NCBI GenBank assembly: GCA_027487865.1
Contig: JAIYCT010000003.1
Location: 1 to 64,000 of the forward strand
Reading direction: 5' to 3'
Length of the DNA: 64,000 bases
From: Microbacteriaceae bacterium
GTDB taxonomy: Bacteria; Actinomycetota; Actinomycetes; Actinomycetales; Microbacteriaceae
In this document: positions 46,789 to 55,669 of the stretch, piece after piece
How the letters are laid out: the number at the start of each line of letters is the position of its first letter
Numbering within the stretch: position 1 is the first letter of the stretch
Notes under the pieces: model-generated
What the model was told of the DNA's origin: nothing
Databases searched by the model: none
What the model saw: only the letters and a program-made list of their open reading frames with translations
Made by a program: the position numbers and the translations under genes

Positions 46789-47910
46789 ATGGTCAGAAAA
46801 CTCCAAGCTCGCTCAATAGCTTTCTTTGTCATTTCAGGCATTGGCCTGATCACCGCGTGGGTATTCAATGGCCTTGCGGTCATGAACAACCAGGACTATC
46901 TCAAGGCCTGGTTTGGCACCGCGGTGGACCTGGTGCTTTCAACCGATCTGTTGGTTGTTGCTGTGGCCGCGGCCATCTTCATGATCTACGAGGGTCAGCG
47001 CTTAGGCATGAAGCGAGTCTGGCTCTACATCGCTCTGAGCGGTATCACCGCGATGGCCTTTACTTTCCCGCTGTTTCTAGCGATGCGCGATCGCAAGCTA
47101 ATCGAGCAGCGCTTAGCAGGCGGCACTCTTGAGCGCTTTGATTTTGATGGCCACCGGGTCGAGGTTTGGGTGCCAAAAGACCTAAACCCAAAAACTCCAC
47201 TGTTGGTAATCCACGATGGTCGCAATATTTTTGATGAGCAGGATTCATCCACCGGTAAAACCTGGGAGGTAATCCCTGCGCTTCGCGATGAGGTTAGAAG
47301 CCCGGCACCAATAGTGGTTGCGGTCTGGGGGCAAAGCGGAGACACCAGAATCAGAGAGCTTTCCCCGGAAAAGATTGTTTGTGACGACTTAGAGTTTTTC
47401 TGGCGTCACATGCCCGAGTCTTACCGAGCAACCGGCACCGAACCATTCGGTGATGCTTACGTTTCGCTACTGGCCGACGCGATTGTCCCGTTTGTTCTCG
47501 AGCGCTACGAAGTCGAGCACTCGATTGACCGCACCGCCGTTATGGGTGCGAGCATGGGCGGTTTGATCTCGATGTATGCGCTTGGGCAAAGACCAGATGT
47601 GTTTGGCACTGCTATTTGTTTCTCGACCCACTGGATATTTGGTGAGGATCGAATGGTAAACGGCTTGGTGGCGCAGCTGCCAGCACCGGGAGAACACAGG
47701 GTTTGGACCGACAGCGGCACCATCGAGGTGGATCAGTACTACCCGCCATTTCACAAACTGGCAGAGCAGAAGCTAATTGAGAAGGGCTATGTCCCAGGAG
47801 ACCAGCTAGTCACCAACATCTACCCAAACACCGGTCACCACGAGAGTTACTGGGCTAGAAGGGTGGCAGATGCTCTGAACTGGTGGTTACGCTCTGGCCC
47901 CCGGACATAA
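46789..47910 (+). CDS. Membrane-anchored alpha/beta-hydrolase (esterase D-like)
   Basis: Three hydrophobic segments in residues 1-105 are followed by an esterase domain of the putative-esterase (PF00756-like) type. The nucleophile elbow is MGASMGGLIS (GxSxG), about residue 247-256, and a late His in NTGHHESYW completes the triad. Mycobacterial antigen-85-type and other envelope esterases share this fold; substrate unknown. It is divergent from the MMPL gene and overlaps the helicase gene by 56 nt at its 3' end. Confidence 0.85.
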   Translation: MVRKLQARSIAFFVISGIGLITAWVFNGLAVMNNQDYLKAWFGTAVDLVLSTDLLVVAVAAAIFMIYEGQRLGMKRVWLYIALSGITAMAFTFPLFLAMRDRKLIEQRLAGGTLERFDFDGHRVEVWVPKDLNPKTPLLVIHDGRNIFDEQDSSTGKTWEVIPALRDEVRSPAPIVVAVWGQSGDTRIRELSPEKIVCDDLEFFWRHMPESYRATGTEPFGDAYVSLLADAIVPFVLERYEVEHSIDRTAVMGASMGGLISMYALGQRPDVFGTAICFSTHWIFGEDRMVNGLVAQLPAPGEHRVWTDSGTIEVDQYYPPFHKLAEQKLIEKGYVPGDQLVTNIYPNTGHHESYWARRVADALNWWLRSGPRT

Positions 47911-49234
47911 ACCGAATCACGTCGTGATCCACCATCACATCGGCCATGGTTATGGCTCTTGTGAGGTAAAGACCTTCTAGCGCGCGAACTCTGGAGAGAG
48001 CGACGTAGGTTTGACCAGGGGAAAACGCCCCGCGACCCATGTCAATCTGCACCTCGTCGTAGGTTTGACCTTGAGACTTGTGGATTGTCACCGCCCAAGC
48101 CAAACGCAGTGGAATTTGCTTGAACTCGGCCAAGGTAATAGGAACCAAGGTCTCTTTTAGCTTTCCAGATGCCTCATCAAACTCTTCCTCGACCTCGTAG
48201 CGTATCTTTTCCCAGGTGGCTGGGCCAACATCAAACTGCTCGCCATCAACTTCGACGACCACAATGCCTGACTTTGGTAGATCAACCACGTGCCCGATGG
48301 TGCCGTTGACCCAGCGCTTGATGGTGCCACCGGTGGGTGCCTTCATCATCGAGGAGTCATCGTTTTTGATAAACATCACCTGAGCCCCGACCTTGAGCTG
48401 CAGATCGGTCTCTGCCGGCAGCGTTCTGCCAAAGATCTTGGCGGCATCATCGGTATAGCTAGCGCGGAAGTTCTTTGGTTCCTCGGCAATAAGGCTCATG
48501 CGCTGGGCGTTTACTTGGTTAACGGTGGCGTTGATAGTGGCCAGCTTGATCACATCGGCGTGTGGCGGGAACCTGTTTCCGGCCTGGTTTATGCGATTGA
48601 GCATCTCCTGGGTGACGGATCCATCTCTAATCGCATTGAGAATCTCTTTGAACTCGGCATCTGGCTGCCGAAAGATCTCACCGAGCTCAAAGCGCTCTAG
48701 GTCTGAGTTTCTCCAGACGTGAGCATCAAAGAACCAACCGGATTGGTAGTTCTCGGCCATGTATGCCCGCTCACTGGGGTCCTGCGGGGGCACTGGAGCC
48801 AGTTGGTAAGGATCACCGAACATCACAAGCTGAGCGCCACCAAAGGGCACACTGCGCTTTCCACGGGCAATTCGCAAGGCCCGGTCAATTGCATCCATCA
48901 TGTCTGCCGAGACCATAGACACCTCGTCGATGACCAGCATGTCTAAAGCCTTTAGCACGTCCCTGGTGCGGCGATTCAGGTGCTTACCGATGTCAACCTC
49001 ACCCAATACCCCAAATGGGAAGGTGAATAGCGAGTGGATTGTCACGCCACCAACGTTTAGCGCTGCAACTCCGGTTGGCGCGCAAACCGCAAAGCGCTTC
49101 TCGGAGTTGGCGGTTAGGTGAGAGAGCAGGGTCGATTTACCGGTTCCGGCGCGGCCGGTTACAAAGACGTGGGCATCGGTTTGCTCAATGTATTCAAATA
49201 GCGACTGCTGTTCGCCGGATAGCTCAATGATCAT
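47855..49234 (-). CDS. PIF1-like superfamily 1B DNA helicase
   Basis: Walker A is GRAGTGKSTLL (about 27-37), motif II is in LVIDEVSMVS, and the C-terminal motif VTIHKSQGQTYDEV and YVALSRVRALEGLYL complete the RecD/PIF1 helicase core. The 459 residues hold little beyond the core. PIF1 enzymes unwind DNA at forks and G-quadruplexes; the role here is inferred from the family. The start overlaps the upstream CopD-CtaG stop by 4 nt. Confidence 0.92.
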   Translation of the reverse strand: MIIELSGEQQSLFEYIEQTDAHVFVTGRAGTGKSTLLSHLTANSEKRFAVCAPTGVAALNVGGVTIHSLFTFPFGVLGEVDIGKHLNRRTRDVLKALDMLVIDEVSMVSADMMDAIDRALRIARGKRSVPFGGAQLVMFGDPYQLAPVPPQDPSERAYMAENYQSGWFFDAHVWRNSDLERFELGEIFRQPDAEFKEILNAIRDGSVTQEMLNRINQAGNRFPPHADVIKLATINATVNQVNAQRMSLIAEEPKNFRASYTDDAAKIFGRTLPAETDLQLKVGAQVMFIKNDDSSMMKAPTGGTIKRWVNGTIGHVVDLPKSGIVVVEVDGEQFDVGPATWEKIRYEVEEEFDEASGKLKETLVPITLAEFKQIPLRLAWAVTIHKSQGQTYDEVQIDMGRGAFSPGQTYVALSRVRALEGLYLTRAITMADVMVDHDVIRFMSGGQSVTTSSEHLPPF

Positions 49235-51204
49235 CGGCGTTTGTCCTGTTTCTTTGCTCGCTCTTCGAGCATCTTGTTGTAATCCTCAACATCTTGGTTG
49301 CCACCGCGGTCAGATGCTCGATCTAGCCTGCGACGCTCTCGAACATCGCTCTGGTACCACTGGTAGACGACCAAGAGGGTAATGATCAGGGTTGGAATCT
49401 CTCCCACGCCCCAGGCAAAAGCTCCTCCAACCGCTTGATCGGCAAGTGGGTCATCGCCCCAGGTTCGACCCATCGAGCCAAACCAGTCGGCAAGCAAAAG
49501 ACTCTTCTCGTTCATAAGGCCTAAGCCAAAGAAGGCGTGGAAAGCCATGGTTCCGATTAGCAGCATCAGCTTCACCGGGAAAGGTGGCTTGTGTGGCTGG
49601 GGGTCAACCCCCATTAGCGACTGAACAAACAGGTAACCGGTAATCAAAAAGTGCACGATCATCCACTGGTGCCCAAGGTGTTGCTCGGTTGCCCACCTAA
49701 ATAGCGGTGTGTAGTAGAACATCACTAGAGACAAGGCGAAGTTGAGACCTGCAAACACCGGGTGGGAAATCAACCAGGCGTATGGGGTGTGTACTGCCCA
49801 AAGCGCCCACTCCCGCAAACCTCTAGAGCCGTCGGTTCTAGGGGCTTGTGCTCTTGAAAGCAGTGTCACCGGAGCACCGGGCACCAGTAGCACCGGAATC
49901 AGCATGCTCAAGATCATGTGACCGACCATGTGAACCGAGAACAGATACTCCTGATAGGCATTTGGCGCTCCATTGGTGACATAAAGAAGCACCAACATAC
50001 CTGCCACCCATGACAGAGTTCTCGCTACCGGCCACTTATCGCCTCGACTGTGCAGAATTCGAACGCCATTTAGATAAAGCGCAATTGCAGTGAGCGAAAC
50101 CGTAAGCCACAGGATGTCAAAATCCCAGACCGTAACCCAGGCAAGGTCGGTCAGTTCTGGCGGTAGCAAATCCCCGGTCAGAATCTGAGCCGGAGTTAGC
50201 GCCTCGAACTGCTTTGGGTTTATTGGAGGAGCAGTCCTGGCAAGTGCGGTGGCAAGGCCAAGTGCAATTCCCATAACTGCAACCTCAATACCGGCAACCC
50301 GGATAAAGCCCTTGGATCCGCTTTCGATGCTTCGAATCAAGCGAAGCCTGTGCCAAGCGCCAAAGAGGCCAAGCAAAACCAAAATAACGGCCTTGGCAAT
50401 CAACAGCAGTCCGTAGCTAGTGAGCAGGTCCGCAGGTTGGTAGAGCCTTATGAATCCGCCGGTCAGGCCAGAGATGGCAACAAAGATGAAGGCGAAGAGT
50501 GCCAGGGTTGAGTAGCGCTTGATTAGTGCCAAGCGCTTTTGTTCGTCATCAAAGTAGATCGAATAGAGCGCAACCAAGCCACCGACCCAGACCGAGATGC
50601 CGACCAGGTGCATAAGCATCGAGTTCACCGCAACCGCGTGACCGATGTCACTTGAGGCGTGACCTGATTCGGCAAGCGGGTAAAGCCCAGCAATCGCAAT
50701 GGCCGCGTTGACCGCGATCATCCGACCCGAGGGGAACATGATGGTGCTCAGGCTGACAACAAAGGCGAAGCCCAGGTTCCAAGCCAGCAGTGTTCCGAGC
50801 TCGATCTCGCTGGCGAATAGCCACAACCCCTGTGAGAACTCAGGTCCGTAGCTGATGGTGATGCCAGCTGCAGAGAGGTAGGTCATCACAAAGTACATTG
50901 CTGCGGACAGCAGCCAGATAGCCGCCGACCAAGAGGCCAACGGTTGAAGCCTGCGCTGCTGTTCGGGATTGGCTGCAAAGGCGGAGAAGACTAGGGAGCC
51001 GATGGTGATTGCCATGCTGAAGTTCATGATCAGCTTCACAATGGGTGTGCCCCAACGAACCACGGCACCCGGATCCGTGAATTGACCTGGCAGAGCGCTC
51101 TGGGTCAGGACGACCGCAATCAACAATGTAATTACAGCGGTCAGGGAGGCTGCGGCAAGAACTTGCAAAGATCTGCGGGCAATACTCGTTGATTTATCGC
51201 TCAC
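49231..51204 (-). CDS. CopD-CtaG fusion (copper import / cytochrome oxidase assembly)
   Basis: Residues about 10-330 resemble the CopD/YcnJ copper-transport domain (GHAVAVNSMLMHLVGISVWV, with His and Met residues in helices), and residues about 370-630 the CtaG_caa3 domain (HMVGHMILSMLIPVLLV, LHxxGL-like MAFHAFFGLGLM). About 15 helices are present. This two-part protein is common in Actinobacteria and is thought to bring copper to the respiratory oxidase. The tail (about 630-657) is Lys/Arg/Asp-rich and cytoplasmic. Confidence 0.92.
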   Translation of the reverse strand: MSDKSTSIARRSLQVLAAASLTAVITLLIAVVLTQSALPGQFTDPGAVVRWGTPIVKLIMNFSMAITIGSLVFSAFAANPEQQRRLQPLASWSAAIWLLSAAMYFVMTYLSAAGITISYGPEFSQGLWLFASEIELGTLLAWNLGFAFVVSLSTIMFPSGRMIAVNAAIAIAGLYPLAESGHASSDIGHAVAVNSMLMHLVGISVWVGGLVALYSIYFDDEQKRLALIKRYSTLALFAFIFVAISGLTGGFIRLYQPADLLTSYGLLLIAKAVILVLLGLFGAWHRLRLIRSIESGSKGFIRVAGIEVAVMGIALGLATALARTAPPINPKQFEALTPAQILTGDLLPPELTDLAWVTVWDFDILWLTVSLTAIALYLNGVRILHSRGDKWPVARTLSWVAGMLVLLYVTNGAPNAYQEYLFSVHMVGHMILSMLIPVLLVPGAPVTLLSRAQAPRTDGSRGLREWALWAVHTPYAWLISHPVFAGLNFALSLVMFYYTPLFRWATEQHLGHQWMIVHFLITGYLFVQSLMGVDPQPHKPPFPVKLMLLIGTMAFHAFFGLGLMNEKSLLLADWFGSMGRTWGDDPLADQAVGGAFAWGVGEIPTLIITLLVVYQWYQSDVRERRRLDRASDRGGNQDVEDYNKMLEERAKKQDKRR

Positions 51205-51234
51205 CTGACAACCCTAAACCTTGAGAATAGGAAA

Positions 51235-51261
51235 GCGGCGCCGGGTAAACCCGAGCGCCGC
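51235..51261 (-). terminator. Intrinsic terminator after the HU gene
   Basis: GCGGCGC-CGGG (51235-51245) pairs with CCCG-GCGCCGC (51250-51261, one bulged base) around a TAAA loop, 20 nt after the HU stop. On the minus strand it is followed by TTTCC. Confidence 0.75.
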
Positions 51262-51280
51262 CTTCGAAGGTTTTTGCTAA

Positions 51281-51553
51281 TTACTTAACTGCAGCCTTTA
51301 GCTTGCTACCTGCAGATACCTTTACGGTGTTTGCGGCAGCGATCTGGATGGTTGCACCAGTCTGAGGGTTGCGGCCAGCGCGCGCTGCACGGCGACCCTT
51401 GTCAACGCTTAGGTAACCAGGAATGGTGACCTTGTCACCCTTCTTGATTGATGCACCAATGGTCTCAAACATTGCGTCGATAACGCGGCCTACGGCTGCC
51501 TGAGACTCACCAGTGTGCTTTGCAACTGCTGCTACGAGCTCGCTCTTGTTCAT
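51281..51553 (-). CDS. hup: HU-family DNA-binding protein
   Basis: HU bends and compacts DNA. The 90-residue protein has the family pattern MNKSELVAAVAKHTG, the GDKVTIPGYL strand, the arm GRNPQTGATIQIAA (DNA-contacting Arg-Asn-Pro) and a Lys-rich end. ATG 51553 is preceded by AGGAGG. An in-frame ATG at 51595 has no SD. It lacks the long Lys/Ala tail of mycobacterial HupB. Confidence 0.96.
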   Translation of the reverse strand: MNKSELVAAVAKHTGESQAAVGRVIDAMFETIGASIKKGDKVTIPGYLSVDKGRRAARAGRNPQTGATIQIAAANTVKVSAGSKLKAAVK

Positions 51554-51662
51554 AATGTCCTCCTGGACGTTGTGGGACAGGATTGTCGGATTCAACCTAA
51601 TGCCCTAAATCCCTTGTCATTGCTTATGTCTCGGCGTGTTGCATGCCAGCAATTAGCGACTT

Positions 51663-51682
51663 TTCCCCGAAAACTCGGGGAA
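51663..51682 (-). other. 8-bp stem-loop in the spacer upstream of the HU gene
   Basis: TTCCCCGA and TCGGGGAA are perfect inverted arms around a 4-nt loop (AAAC on the plus strand), about 110 nt before the HU start. No T-run follows, so it is not an obvious terminator. The rest of the 278-nt spacer 51554-51831 holds the HU promoter region and the rpsN terminator; no gene is seen. Confidence 0.4.
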
Positions 51683-51779
51683 TTGGCGATTCGAATCCGT
51701 CTCTTGGACTACTCAAACCCAAAAAGTGATGCCTTCTTTGCCCTGCATAAGTTTCAAACCAAGGTCGTAGAAACACTAA

Positions 51780-51816
51780 ACCCGCCCTCAAAAGGCAACT
51801 GGGCCTCGGGGCGGGT
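51780..51816 (-). terminator. Putative terminator of the rpmB-rpmG-rpsN operon
   Basis: ACCCGCCC (51780-51787) pairs with GGGCGGGT (51809-51816), 15 nt after the rpsN stop. On the minus strand TTTAGTGTTT follows the stem. The loop of 21 nt is long but contains its own short inverted repeat. Confidence 0.65.
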
Positions 51817-51831
51817 CTAGTAAGAAACTAA

Positions 51832-52137
51832 TTACCAGCTGGACTTGGTGATACCAGGTAGTTCACCCTTGTGAGCCATGTCACGGAAACGAACACGGCT
51901 GATTCCAAACTTGGAAAGCACACCACGTGGGCGACCGTCAACTAGGTCACGGCTGCGAACGCGCACTGGGCTTGCGTCCTTAGGCAGCTTCTGCAGACCC
52001 AAACGGGCTGCTTCCTTCTGCTCAGCGGTGGAAGTTGGGTCAACCAAAGCCTTCTTTAGAGCTAGACGCTGTTCTGCGTAGCGCTCAACGATTACTTTGC
52101 GCTGCTCGTTCTTAGCGATCTTCGACTTCTTAGCCAT
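51832..52137 (-). CDS. rpsN: Ribosomal protein S14, zinc-free long form
   Basis: The 101-residue protein is the long S14 type ([43 protein letters not shown]) and contains no Cys, so it lacks the CXXC zinc site of the short form. Such S14 copies are usually Zur-controlled replacements or, in some lineages, the only copy. It is the last gene of rpmB-rpmG-rpsN, 2 nt after rpmG. Confidence 0.96.
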   Translation of the reverse strand: MAKKSKIAKNEQRKVIVERYAEQRLALKKALVDPTSTAEQKEAARLGLQKLPKDASPVRVRSRDLVDGRPRGVLSKFGISRVRFRDMAHKGELPGITKSSW

Positions 52138-52139
52138 TT

Positions 52140-52307
52140 TTAGCGCTCCTCGCGGAATTCAACGTGCTTGCGCACTACTGGGTCGTACTTCTTCAGAACG
52201 ATACGGTCTGGGTCGTTGCGACGGTTCTTCTTGGTCACGTAAGTGAAACCAGTGCCGGCGGTTGACTTCAGCTTGATGATTGGACGGATGTCCTTGTCCT
52301 TGGCCAT
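52140..52307 (-). CDS. rpmG: Ribosomal protein L33, zinc-free form
   Basis: The 55-residue protein ([20 protein letters not shown], then [20 protein letters not shown]) is a complete L33 with no Cys, so it is the zinc-independent type. The ATG 52307 lies 10 nt after the rpmB stop. The stop is TAA at 52140-52142. Confidence 0.96.
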   Translation of the reverse strand: MAKDKDIRPIIKLKSTAGTGFTYVTKKNRRNDPDRIVLKKYDPVVRKHVEFREER

Positions 52308-52317
52308 CTGTATCTTC

Positions 52318-52554
52318 CTAGATCTTCTCGCCGCGAGCTAGTAGCTCAGCGATTACGGACTCAATGCCACGAACATCAATTACCTTGATTCCGCGGGCAG
52401 AAACATTCAGGGTCACCTTGCGTCCCATGGATGCGACAAAGTAGGTCTTCTTCTGGATGTTCGGGTCAAAGCGACGCTTGGTCTTGTTCTGAGCGTGCGA
52501 AACCTTGTTACCGAACTGTGGACCAGTTTCAGTGACCTGGCAGTAGGCTGCCAT
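52318..52554 (-). CDS. rpmB: Ribosomal protein L28, cysteine-poor form
   Basis: The 78-residue protein begins [20 protein letters not shown] and has the conserved [14 protein letters not shown] segment. It keeps only one Cys and lacks the paired CXXC motifs, so it cannot hold the zinc ribbon. ATG 52554 has TAGGAGGAG upstream; an extended frame to 52710 has no support. It leads the rpmB-rpmG-rpsN operon. Confidence 0.95.
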   Translation of the reverse strand: MAAYCQVTETGPQFGNKVSHAQNKTKRRFDPNIQKKTYFVASMGRKVTLNVSARGIKVIDVRGIESVIAELLARGEKI

Positions 52555-52628
52555 TTCTCCTCCTAGGGGCGTGTTTACCCGAAGCTTATGTTGGGGTTTG
52601 TTAGGGCCTGAGCCCGTACAACCCCCCA

Positions 52629-52679
52629 AGTTTAGGAGAAATAGGGGCAGGAAAGCAAGTCTTGATTTACAAAAATCAA
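52629..52679 (-). promoter_or_regulatory. Candidate rpmB promoter with upstream inverted repeat
   Basis: On the minus strand TTGCTT (52658-52653) and TAAACT (52634-52629) are separated by 18 nt, giving a leader of about 68 nt. Just upstream, TTGATTT (52662-52668) and AAATCAA (52673-52679) form a perfect 7-bp inverted repeat that overlaps the zur stop codon. It does not match the usual Zur box, so its role is open. Confidence 0.4.
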
Positions 52680-53068
52680 TCCGCCACGCCACATTGAGCG
52701 CAAATCCCAAACAGTTCGATGCTGTGACTTACGTCTTTGAAGCCGTGGGACAGGGCAAGTTGGCTAGCTGCCGCCTCAAATCCCGCCAATTCAAATTCCT
52801 CAGCTTTGCCGCATTCCCGGCAAATCAAGTGGTGGTGATGGTCGGTTCCGCAGTTGCGGTATTTATTTTCGCCATCTGCAGCGGCCAAAGAATCGGCTTC
52901 TCCGAGTAAAACCAGATCCGTAAGAGCGCGATAAACGGTAGTGAGTCCAATCTTTTGGCCCTGCTGAGCCAAAGCCTGGTAGAGCTCCTGGGCAGAGACA
53001 AAGCCAGATGCGGAAGCAAGTGCTTCGCGAACCGCGGTCTTCTGCCAAGTTGAGCGCTTCTGGGTCAC
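52676..53068 (-). CDS. zur: Zinc uptake regulator Zur (Fur family)
   Basis: The 130-residue Fur-family repressor has the winged-helix part ([21 protein letters not shown]) and the metal sites [14 protein letters not shown] and CAQCG, with two CXXC pairs for structural zinc. Context with znuACB identifies it as Zur rather than Fur. GTG 53068 overlaps the znuB stop (GTGA), so it is translated as the last gene of the znu operon and may regulate itself through the znuA promoter. Confidence 0.93.
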   Translation of the reverse strand: MTQKRSTWQKTAVREALASASGFVSAQELYQALAQQGQKIGLTTVYRALTDLVLLGEADSLAAADGENKYRNCGTDHHHHLICRECGKAEEFELAGFEAAASQLALSHGFKDVSHSIELFGICAQCGVAD

Positions 53069-53910
53069 TTGGTCACCGCCAATTTCTTGCCAACAGCCTC
53101 TACCAAGCGGGCTATTAGGTAAATCAAGAAGGAAATCGTGGTCACGTATGGGCTGATCGGGAGCGAGGAGCCAAGCGCCAGCAAGATGCCACCGATCATG
53201 CTGACCGCCGCGAACACCACACTCAAAATCGGCACCCAGAGCTGACTGCTGCTCAATCGAAGCGCCGCTGCCGCCGGCGTTACCAGCAAGGCAAGCACCA
53301 AAAGTGCTCCAACCACCTGAACCGCAGCAGCAACCGCGAGCCCAAGCAGCATCACAAAGCCAATTCCCAGTGCCTTGACCGGCACGCCTCTAGCCATTGC
53401 TACCTCGGGATCAAGCGAGGCAAAGCTCAATGGTCGCCAGATCACGAGCATCGAAACCACAACCAATGCCGCAATACCAACCATCGCAAACAGCTTCGGG
53501 TCGTCAACCGCGACAATCTGCCCGGTTAGCAGACCGAACTTGTTGGCCGCCCTTCCCGGATAGAGCGATAGCGCAAGGATGCCAAGACCGAGGCCGAAGG
53601 GCATCAGGACCGCGACTATGGAGTTGCGGTCTTTGGCTCGATCGCCCAAAAAGGCGATGATGCCGGCGGCTATCAATGAGCCAAAGATCGACCCAAAGAC
53701 CACATCAAACCCGATAAGTAGCGCAATTGCAGCTCCCGCAAAGGAAAGCTCTGCGATGCCGTGAACGGCAAAGGAGAGCTCACGGTTCATAACAAAAACA
53801 CCGACCAGACCACCAATTAACGCGAGCAAGACTCCGGCAATCAAGGAGTTGGTGACCAGTGGCAAAAGCCTGTCGTAGTCCGAGAAGTTGATGATGTCGC
53901 TGAAATCCAC
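53065..53910 (-). CDS. znuB: Zinc ABC transporter permease ZnuB
   Basis: This ABC-3 family permease has about eight helices and the signature AVHGIAELSFAGAAIALL segment. I choose GTG 53910, which overlaps the znuC stop by one base (TAGTG) and has GAGGAG eight bases upstream; GTG 53919 lies on that SD. The predicted product is 281 residues, typical of ZnuB. It passes zinc through the membrane using ZnuC ATPase. Confidence 0.93.
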   Translation of the reverse strand: MDFSDIINFSDYDRLLPLVTNSLIAGVLLALIGGLVGVFVMNRELSFAVHGIAELSFAGAAIALLIGFDVVFGSIFGSLIAAGIIAFLGDRAKDRNSIVAVLMPFGLGLGILALSLYPGRAANKFGLLTGQIVAVDDPKLFAMVGIAALVVVSMLVIWRPLSFASLDPEVAMARGVPVKALGIGFVMLLGLAVAAAVQVVGALLVLALLVTPAAAALRLSSSQLWVPILSVVFAAVSMIGGILLALGSSLPISPYVTTISFLIYLIARLVEAVGKKLAVTK

Positions 53911-54701
53911 TACAACCACTCCTCAGTCTCGTGATGGGCGTGATCGTGGGCTCCAAGCACGACAACGCGGCCCTGGTTGCGCACCACGTCAATCTCGGTG
54001 CCGTAGAGCTCACTTAGGACATCGGACTGCAGCACTTCGTCCGCGGTGCCAATCGAATAGCGACCCTGGGCTAGGTAGAGCACTCGGTCCACAAAGTCGA
54101 TGATCGGGTTCACATCGTGGGTGACAAACAAAACCGCAGCACCGAATCGCTCGCTCTGCTGGTGAACCAGCTCGCTAACCACCTGCTGGTGGTGCAGATC
54201 CAGGGCGCTGAGCGGTTCGTCGGCGAGAATCAGCTTTGGGTGCGAGATGACAGCCTGGGCAACCCTGACGCGCTGCATCTCGCCACCGGAAAGTTCGCCG
54301 ATTGGCGTTTGGGCCAGGTGAGCGGCATCAACCTGAGCTAATGCCTCAAGGGCTAAGGCCTTTTTCTTGGCTGATGGCAGAGGTAATCCGAAGCTGTGGC
54401 CATCAAGACCAAATCGAACAGCGTCCACCACCTTCAGAGGCAGGCCAGAATCGATGGCTCTGTGCTGTGGGACATAGCCGATCTGGGTGTTACCGTGCCG
54501 AGAAGGTTTACCCAAGAACTCAATCGAGCCGGAGCTAAGCGCCTGCTGGCCCAAGATGCTCTTGAGCAACATCGACTTTCCCGAACCGTTTGCCCCAATT
54601 ACCGCAACAAACTCACCGGGTTGGATATCAAGGTTCAGGTCGTGCCAAATAACCCGCTGGTCAAAGGACAGCGAGGCGTTTCGAACCTGAAGCAGTGCCA
54701 C
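53910..54701 (-). CDS. znuC: Zinc ABC transporter ATP-binding protein ZnuC
   Basis: Walker A is GANGSGKSMLL (about 36-46), the ABC signature is LSGGEMQRV and Walker B is LILADEPLSALD. A His-rich C-terminus (GAHDHAHHETEEW) may bind zinc. GTG 54701 overlaps the znuA stop by one base (TAGTG). The length of 263 residues is normal. Confidence 0.95.
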   Translation of the reverse strand: MALLQVRNASLSFDQRVIWHDLNLDIQPGEFVAVIGANGSGKSMLLKSILGQQALSSGSIEFLGKPSRHGNTQIGYVPQHRAIDSGLPLKVVDAVRFGLDGHSFGLPLPSAKKKALALEALAQVDAAHLAQTPIGELSGGEMQRVRVAQAVISHPKLILADEPLSALDLHHQQVVSELVHQQSERFGAAVLFVTHDVNPIIDFVDRVLYLAQGRYSIGTADEVLQSDVLSELYGTEIDVVRNQGRVVVLGAHDHAHHETEEWL

Positions 54702-55663
54702 TAGTAAACGGCCTCTTGGACCTGGTCTAAGACCTGATTCATCCAGTCGAAGTAGTTCATGCCAGCTTCTGGAATCAGCTCGCTTAGCTGCACAACTGGA
54801 ACACCCTCGGCTTCGGCAAGCTTTCTCAGACGCTCTGAGACCTGGTCTTCGACCTGAGCGTTCGTGATCAAGATTGCAACCAGGTTGTTCTTGATTAGGG
54901 TCTCGGTTTTAGCGAGCGCCGCAGGTGGGACCTCAGTCTCCTCCTCGATGGCGTCCGCAAGTGCTTCCGGGGTTAGGTTCTCAAACCCAGCGTGCTCAAG
55001 CATTAGGTTTCCAACACCTTCGGTGGCAACAACGCCAAGACCTAGCGAGTGACCGGCAAGGCCCTCTAGGCGAATCTTTAGGTTGTCCAGCTCAATCTTG
55101 AAGGTGTCAAAGTTCTTATTCACATCGGTAAACGACTCGGGTCTGATATCAGTCAGCGCGGCAACAAAGTTCTGCGAGAACTCACCTACCGAGTCAAAGT
55201 CATACCAAACGTGCTCATTGTCATGAGTGTGGGCGTGGGTCTCGCTCTCTCCGGTCGACTCAGCCACGGGAACGGCCATCTGAACGATCTTGGCTTCGTC
55301 TGCAGCCTGAATCAGGGTGGTCATGAAATCGTCATAACCTCCGCCATTCATGACAATGACCTCAGCGTCGTTCACCGCCAGCTGGTCGCGAGCAGATGCT
55401 TCGTAAGAGTGTGGGTCCTGCATTGGGTCATCGAGGATCACGGTGACCTCTACCCAGTCGCCACCAAGCTGCTTGGCGATATCTCCCCAAACATTTGTGC
55501 TGGCGAGCACCTTCACGACACCGGTCGGACCGGTTCTAGTGATCTCTGGAGAGGATGAACTGCTATTGGTGGCTCCCGGGTTGAAAATGCCCGGTGCGAT
55601 CACGAAAACGGCCAAAAGCCCTGCCGCTGCTGCGGCGACGATGCCAAAAATCCATTTCTTCAT
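54701..55663 (-). CDS. znuA: Zinc ABC transporter substrate-binding protein ZnuA
   Basis: This cluster 9 binding protein has a hydrophobic N-terminal export/anchor segment (about 5-27), not a lipobox. Metal ligands include the His in DPHSYE, a His-rich loop (ETHAHTHDNEHVW, about 142-154), and the Glu/Asp of the C-terminal lobe (VATEGVG, NAQVEDQ). The start ATG 55663 lies only six bases after a -10 hexamer, so the message is probably leaderless. It is the first gene of znuA-znuC-znuB-zur. Confidence 0.94.
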   Translation of the reverse strand: MKKWIFGIVAAAAAGLLAVFVIAPGIFNPGATNSSSSSPEITRTGPTGVVKVLASTNVWGDIAKQLGGDWVEVTVILDDPMQDPHSYEASARDQLAVNDAEVIVMNGGGYDDFMTTLIQAADEAKIVQMAVPVAESTGESETHAHTHDNEHVWYDFDSVGEFSQNFVAALTDIRPESFTDVNKNFDTFKIELDNLKIRLEGLAGHSLGLGVVATEGVGNLMLEHAGFENLTPEALADAIEEETEVPPAALAKTETLIKNNLVAILITNAQVEDQVSERLRKLAEAEGVPVVQLSELIPEAGMNYFDWMNQVLDQVQEAVY

Positions 55664-55669
55664 ACTTTG

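Noticed and set aside
51680-51702. T-arm-like GATTCGAATC suggesting a tRNA
   Set aside because: The stems do not pair and there is no acceptor or anticodon arm around it; it is a short palindrome by chance.
51515-51820. Plus-strand open frame across the HU promoter spacer
   Set aside because: It is not supported by an SD or by any family; it covers the HU start, a hairpin and the rpsN terminator.
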